Below, one piece after another: positions 60,271 to 64,000 of a stretch of 64,000 bases of DNA (positions are counted from its first letter, which is position 1; each line of letters starts with the position of its first letter). A program made the translations under genes and the position numbers. Below the pieces are notes generated by a model. It worked only from the letters and a program-made list of their open reading frames with translations, did no database searches and was not told the origin of the DNA. Source of the stretch: Pseudomonas sp. PA27(2017) (lineage in GTDB: Bacteria; Pseudomonadota; Gammaproteobacteria; Pseudomonadales; Pseudomonadaceae); assembly GCF_001945445.1 (NCBI RefSeq), contig NZ_MSXW01000023.1, positions 147,237 to 211,236 of the forward strand, in the 5' to 3' direction.

Positions 60271-61020
60271 TTAGCGCTGGTGGGAAAGGCGGAACTGGCT
60301 GGGCGACAGCCCGGTCAGTGCGCGGAATTGGCGGCTGAACGCGCTGTGGTCGGTGTAACCGCAGCGCAGGGCGATTTCGGTGATCGGCACGTCCTGCTGC
60401 AGCAGGCGACTGGCTTCTCCAAGGCGCGCCTTGTGGATCATCTGCCGCGGGGTGAGTTGGAAGATGCGCTTGCAATGGCGCTCCAGCTGCGCCACCGAAA
60501 GTCCGGCCAATGTCGTGAGCTCGGCGAGGCTGATGGGGCGGGCGAAATGCTCGCGGATATGGGCGTCCACCGCCGCCAGTTTCGGGTACGCCGGGTGGCT
60601 CGATTGCGGCAGTTGTACATCGCGGGAAATTCCGGCCAGGCCGATGATCTCGCCTGCCGGGTTGCGCAGCGCCAGTTTGTGGGTCAGGCACCAGATCGGC
60701 TGGTTGCCGTAGTAGAGATGCAGCTCCAGCTGGTCGTCGAGTCGGCTGCCGTCCTTCAGCACCCGCCGATCCTGCGCCGTGTAGGACGGTCCGAAGTTGG
60801 CCGGAAATACCTGCTCGGCGGTCATGCCCAGCAGGCTCTGTTTGTTCCTGGCGCCCAGGCGTTGCACCAGCGTCTGGTTGACCAGGGCGTAACGGGTCGC
60901 GGCGTCCTTGATGAAGAACACCACCTCGGGCATGGCATCGAACAGCGGTTCGATCTGCCTAAGGCTGCCCAGCAGTGTCGGCAAGTCATCGTAGAGGGCG
61001 GTAGGCAGCGGGCTGTGCAT
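60271..61020 (-). CDS. PAS domain-containing AraC-family regulator
   Basis: The protein has 249 residues. An N-terminal PAS domain (about 22-135; EPLFDAMPEVVFFIKDAATRYALVNQTLVQRLG, GNQPIWCLTHKLALRNPAGEIIGLAGISRDV) is followed by a C-terminal AraC double helix-turn-helix (ISLAELTTLAGLSVAQLERHCKRIFQLTPRQMIHKARLGEASRLL ... IALRCGYTDHSAFSRQFRALTGLSP). This fusion is typical of the LhpR-type regulator of hydroxyproline catabolism. It lies 213 bp upstream of the DapA-family gene on the same strand and is divergent from gcd. No strong ribosome site supports ATG 61020, so a shorter start is possible. Confidence 0.9.
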   Translation of the reverse strand: MHSPLPTALYDDLPTLLGSLRQIEPLFDAMPEVVFFIKDAATRYALVNQTLVQRLGARNKQSLLGMTAEQVFPANFGPSYTAQDRRVLKDGSRLDDQLELHLYYGNQPIWCLTHKLALRNPAGEIIGLAGISRDVQLPQSSHPAYPKLAAVDAHIREHFARPISLAELTTLAGLSVAQLERHCKRIFQLTPRQMIHKARLGEASRLLQQDVPITEIALRCGYTDHSAFSRQFRALTGLSPSQFRLSHQR

Positions 61021-61226
61021 GGCGTGCGGGAAATGACTGAAAGGCTGAGCCTAGCGTGTTCGAAGGAGCTGCGGAAAATGTACCGTCTGGTTAATTTTTA
61101 GGTGTCAGGTGAGCTTTTTCGGTGCAAACTATGAGGAATACAACTATCACAACTACATCGTCGGCTATCGTCTGATAACCGCGCCGATGTCGTGTCTTCG
61201 TGCCTTTCGAAAAATGGGATTGAACG

Positions 61227-63644
61227 ATGAAAGAGGGTAAGCGTGCCACCGGTGGCACACATGCACTGCTGCTGATCGTGGGCGTCTTGATCGCCCTGGT
61301 CGGCGTCGTCCTGGTCGGTGGCGGCGGTTATCTCGCCAGCCTTGGCGGCAGCTGGTATTTCCTGCTCATGGGCCTGGCGCTGCTGGCCGGTGGCGGCCTG
61401 ATCGCCGCGCGCAAGCCTGTAGGTGCCTGGGTAGTCGCGCTGGCCATGCTCGCCACCGTCGCCTGGGCCCTGGCGGACGTCGGCCTGGTGTTCTGGCCGC
61501 TGTTCTCGCGCCTGTTCACCTTCGGGGTGATCGCCCTAGTCGTGGCGCTGATCTATCCGACGCTGAAAAAGGCCGCCGGCGATCACGGCGGGCGTGGCGC
61601 CTATGCCCTTGCCGCGGTGCTGGCGGTGGCGCTGGTCGCCGGGTTCGGCGCGACCTTCGTGCCTCACCCCACCGTGGCGGCCACTGATGATGGCCCGGCC
61701 GTGCAGCCGGTCGACCCGTCCCAGGCGCAGAAGAACTGGGAGCATTACGGCAATACTGCGGGCGGCAGTCGTTTCGCCGCGCTCGATCAGATCACCCGAG
61801 CCAATGTGAAGGACCTGCAGGTCGCCTGGACCTACCGCACCGGTGACGTGGCCGAAAGCAATGGCAATGGCGCCGAGGACCAGCTGACGCCGCTGCAGGT
61901 CGGCGACAAGGTGTTCATCTGCACGCCACACAACAACCTTATCGCCCTCGATGCCGACAGTGGTCGCGAGCTGTGGCGCAACGACATCAACGCTCAGTCC
62001 TCGGTGTGGCAGCGTTGCCGCGGCCTGGCCTACTTCGACGCCGACGCGCCGCTGCAGCAGCCAAGTGCTGCGGGCGCCGCCGCGGTGCCAAGTGTGGCCA
62101 TCGCCGAAGGCGCCAACTGCCGTCGCCGCCTGCTGACCAATACCATCGACGCCCGCCTGATCGCGGTGGACGCCGATACCGGCGCGCTGTGCGAAGGCTT
62201 TGGCGACAACGGCCAGGTCGACCTCAAGGCTGGCCTGGGTGCTGCGCCGGATCCGCATTATCAGCTCACCTCGCCGCCACTGCTGGCCGGTACCACCGTG
62301 GTGGTGGGTGGCCGTGTGGCCGACAACGTGCAGACCGACATGCCCGGCGGCGTGATCCGCGGTTTCGATGTGGTCACCGGCGCCATGCGCTGGGCGTTCG
62401 ACCCCGGCAATCCCGAGGATCGTCAGGCACCGGCCGACGGCCAGAGCTACGTGCGCAGCACGCCAAACTCCTGGGCGCCGATGTCCTACGACCCGGCGAT
62501 GAACACCGTGTTTCTGCCCATGGGCAGCTCCTCGACCGACCTGTATGGCGCCGAGCGTACCGAGCTGAACCACAAGTACGGCGCATCCATTCTCGCGCTG
62601 GATGCCACCACCGGCGCGGAGAAGTGGGTCTACCAGACCGTGCACAACGACCTCTGGGACTTCGACCTGCCGATGCAGCCCAGCCTGATCGACTTCCCCA
62701 AGGCTGACGGCAGCAAGGTGCCGGCCGTGGTGATCGGCACCAAGGCCGGGCAGATCTACGTGCTCGACCGTGCCACCGGCCAGCCGCTGACCGAAGTGCG
62801 CAACGTGCCGGTCAAGTCCGCGGACATCAAGGGCGAGCAATATGCGCTCGAGCAGCCGCGGTCGGTGGGCATGCCGCAGATCGGCGCGCAGACCCTGACC
62901 GAATCGGACATGTGGGGCGCCACGCCCTTTGACCAGATGCTCTGCCGCATCAGCTTCAAGCAAATGCGTTACGAGGGCCTGTACACCGCGCCGGGCACCG
63001 ATGTATCGCTGAGTTTCCCCGGCTCCCTGGGTGGGATGAACTGGGGCAGCCTGTCCACCGACCCGGTCAATGACTACATCTTCGTCAACGATATGCGCCT
63101 GGGCCTGTGGGTGCAGATGATTCCGGCAGAGAACCGCGGCCCGGCTTCATCCGGCGGTGAAGCGGTGAACACCGGCATGGGCGCGGTACCGCTCAAGGGC
63201 ACGCCATACGCGGTCAACAAGAACCGCTTCCTGTCGCTGGCCGGCATTCCCTGCCAGGCGCCGCCGTTCGGCACCCTGACCGCCATCGACATGAAGACCC
63301 AGAAGATCGCTTGGCAGGTGCCGGTCGGCACCGTTCAGGACACCGGCCCGCTGGGCATCAAGATGCGTCTGCCGATGCCGGTCGGCATGCCGACCCTGGG
63401 CGGCTCCCTGGCGACCCAGTCCGGCCTGGTGTTCTTTGCCGGTACCCAGGATTACTACCTGCGCGCCTTCGATAGCGGCACGGGCAAGGAAATCTGGAAA
63501 CAGCGCCTGCCAGTGGGCAGCCAGGGCACACCGATGACCTACGTGTCGCCGAAGACCGGCAAGCAGTTCATCGTGGTGACCGCCGGCGGCGCGCGCCAGT
63601 CGCCGGATCGCGGTGACTACGTGATCGCCTACGCGCTGCCATAA
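61227..63644 (+). CDS. gcd: Membrane-bound PQQ-dependent glucose dehydrogenase
   Basis: The protein has 805 residues. Five membrane helices occupy residues about 10-150 (ALLLIVGVLIALVGVVLVGGGGYL, WYFLLMGLALLAGGGLIAA and so on), then a periplasmic eight-bladed PQQ propeller (NWEHYGNTAGGSRFAALDQITRANVKDLQVAWTYRTGD; QSYVRSTPNSWAPMSYDP; KYGASILALDATTGAEKWVYQTVHNDLWDFDLP; GMNWGSLSTDP). It oxidises glucose to gluconolactone in the periplasm and passes electrons to ubiquinone. All usual signatures are intact. It is a single gene with a strong terminator, divergent from the PAS-AraC gene. Confidence 0.97.
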   Translation: MKEGKRATGGTHALLLIVGVLIALVGVVLVGGGGYLASLGGSWYFLLMGLALLAGGGLIAARKPVGAWVVALAMLATVAWALADVGLVFWPLFSRLFTFGVIALVVALIYPTLKKAAGDHGGRGAYALAAVLAVALVAGFGATFVPHPTVAATDDGPAVQPVDPSQAQKNWEHYGNTAGGSRFAALDQITRANVKDLQVAWTYRTGDVAESNGNGAEDQLTPLQVGDKVFICTPHNNLIALDADSGRELWRNDINAQSSVWQRCRGLAYFDADAPLQQPSAAGAAAVPSVAIAEGANCRRRLLTNTIDARLIAVDADTGALCEGFGDNGQVDLKAGLGAAPDPHYQLTSPPLLAGTTVVVGGRVADNVQTDMPGGVIRGFDVVTGAMRWAFDPGNPEDRQAPADGQSYVRSTPNSWAPMSYDPAMNTVFLPMGSSSTDLYGAERTELNHKYGASILALDATTGAEKWVYQTVHNDLWDFDLPMQPSLIDFPKADGSKVPAVVIGTKAGQIYVLDRATGQPLTEVRNVPVKSADIKGEQYALEQPRSVGMPQIGAQTLTESDMWGATPFDQMLCRISFKQMRYEGLYTAPGTDVSLSFPGSLGGMNWGSLSTDPVNDYIFVNDMRLGLWVQMIPAENRGPASSGGEAVNTGMGAVPLKGTPYAVNKNRFLSLAGIPCQAPPFGTLTAIDMKTQKIAWQVPVGTVQDTGPLGIKMRLPMPVGMPTLGGSLATQSGLVFFAGTQDYYLRAFDSGTGKEIWKQRLPVGSQGTPMTYVSPKTGKQFIVVTAGGARQSPDRGDYVIAYALP

Positions 63645-63665
63645 GCTCAGTCGCGTAGTAGCAGA

Positions 63666-63696
63666 GGCCGCATCCCTGACGGGGTGCGGCCTTTTT
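63666..63696 (+). terminator. Rho-independent terminator of gcd
   Basis: GGCCGCATCCC (63666-63676) and GGGTGCGGCC-type right arm (63682-63691) enclose a TGAC(G) loop, giving a strong stem with one wobble, followed by TTTTT. It starts 22 bp after the gcd stop. Confidence 0.9.
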
Positions 63697-64000
63697 CATG
63701 GCGGCGATTTTGGGGTCGATATCCGGCAGGGAATCTACCTCGAAGTGCAGGTGGTCGAGTTATCCACAGCCCGTAGGAGCCCCGACCCGGGGCGAAGCGA
63801 TTGTGGCCATCCCGCAAAAGCGGCGTCGTGAGCACCATTCGCCGCGAGGTCACGGCTTGTATGTTCTAGGCTAGGAACCTGTCGGGGGTGGAGGGACATG
63901 CGCGGCTTCTGCAAGCGACAAGCCAGACAGTGGGAGAATTCCCCCACCCCATACTCACCGCAAACGCCGATAAGGAATCCTTCGGTCGGAGCGACAATCC
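63697..64000. other. Right-end intergenic stretch, no gene supported
   Basis: The only recognisable structure is the REP-like repeat at 63773-63857. The short open frame on the minus strand at 63735-63947 runs through that repeat and looks spurious. The last 100 bp (from 63900) are lower in coding character, and I recognise nothing in them. Confidence 0.4.
63773..63857. repeat. REP-like inverted repeat (copy 2)
   Basis: The left arm starts GTAGGAGCCCCGACCCGGGG and the right arm is TTCGCCGCGAGGTCACGGCT, separated by about 41 bp. These are the same two arm variants as at 42014-42106, in swapped order. Confidence 0.65.

Noticed and set aside
63735..63947. 70-codon minus-strand frame near the right end
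   Set aside because: It passes through the REP-like repeat and its translation lacks the neighbours' codon bias.

Overview
The window reads as chromosome of a fluorescent-type pseudomonad (genus Pseudomonas or a close relative). Support comes from uniformly high GC with strong G/C third-position bias, a P. aeruginosa-type tad/rcp/ppr Flp pilus locus, PlpD, a cobW-cobN / DAHP synthase / chelatase neighbourhood, a membrane PQQ glucose dehydrogenase and several pseudomonad REP-like repeats. No tRNA, rRNA, CRISPR array, prophage or insertion sequence was seen.

Layout. 1-12.2 kb: a bapABCD-type biofilm adhesin operon on the minus strand, with a 3445-residue adhesin carrying 34 Ig-like repeats, a TolC-like outer membrane factor, and the start of its type I secretion ATPase, which runs off the left edge. 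12.7-15.2 kb: a glucose-6-phosphate dehydrogenase divergent from an RpiR/HexR-type repressor, with a clear palindromic operator between them. 15.3-20.5 kb: a small basic protein, the type Vd patatin PlpD, and a large SF1 helicase with a nuclease-like tail. 20.6-34.3 kb: a complete-looking Flp pilus system: flp plus a single-receiver protein (minus), rcpCA-tadZABCD plus a DUF3613 protein (plus), response regulator PprB, prepilin peptidase FppA and sensor kinase PprA. No tadE, tadF or tadG is present.

34.3-48.4 kb: cobalamin and cobalt genes. cobM, cobE and cbtA/cbtB lie on the minus strand behind one cobalamin riboswitch. cobW-cobN lie on the plus strand behind a second, divergent one. An ABC-F ATPase with a structured leader follows, then a DAHP synthase whose leader encodes two tandem aromatic-rich peptides and a strong attenuator-like terminator. 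A NUDIX/LOG-family pair comes next, then a chelatase gene. In that gene the AAA+ (I-like) and VWA (D-like) halves are joined by a dnaX-like A_AAA_AAG slippery site in the correct -1 frame.

48.4-64 kb: an LRR-protein kinase, an unknown protein, a siderophore uptake cluster (AraC regulator, small protein, RhtX/FptX-type MFS permease, TonB receptor), a hydroxyproline-type catabolic set (MHS permease, alpha-ketoglutarate semialdehyde dehydrogenase, DapA-family deaminase/lyase, PAS-AraC regulator) and gcd with its terminator.

The observations I rate most worth checking are the double aromatic leader-peptide/attenuator region upstream of the DAHP synthase (45.16-45.52 kb), the programmed-frameshift chelatase (46.7-48.4 kb), the possible uORF/hairpin leader of the ABC-F gene (42.24-42.32 kb), and the receiver protein apparently co-transcribed with flp. 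Gene names are from family knowledge and visible motifs; no database search was run.
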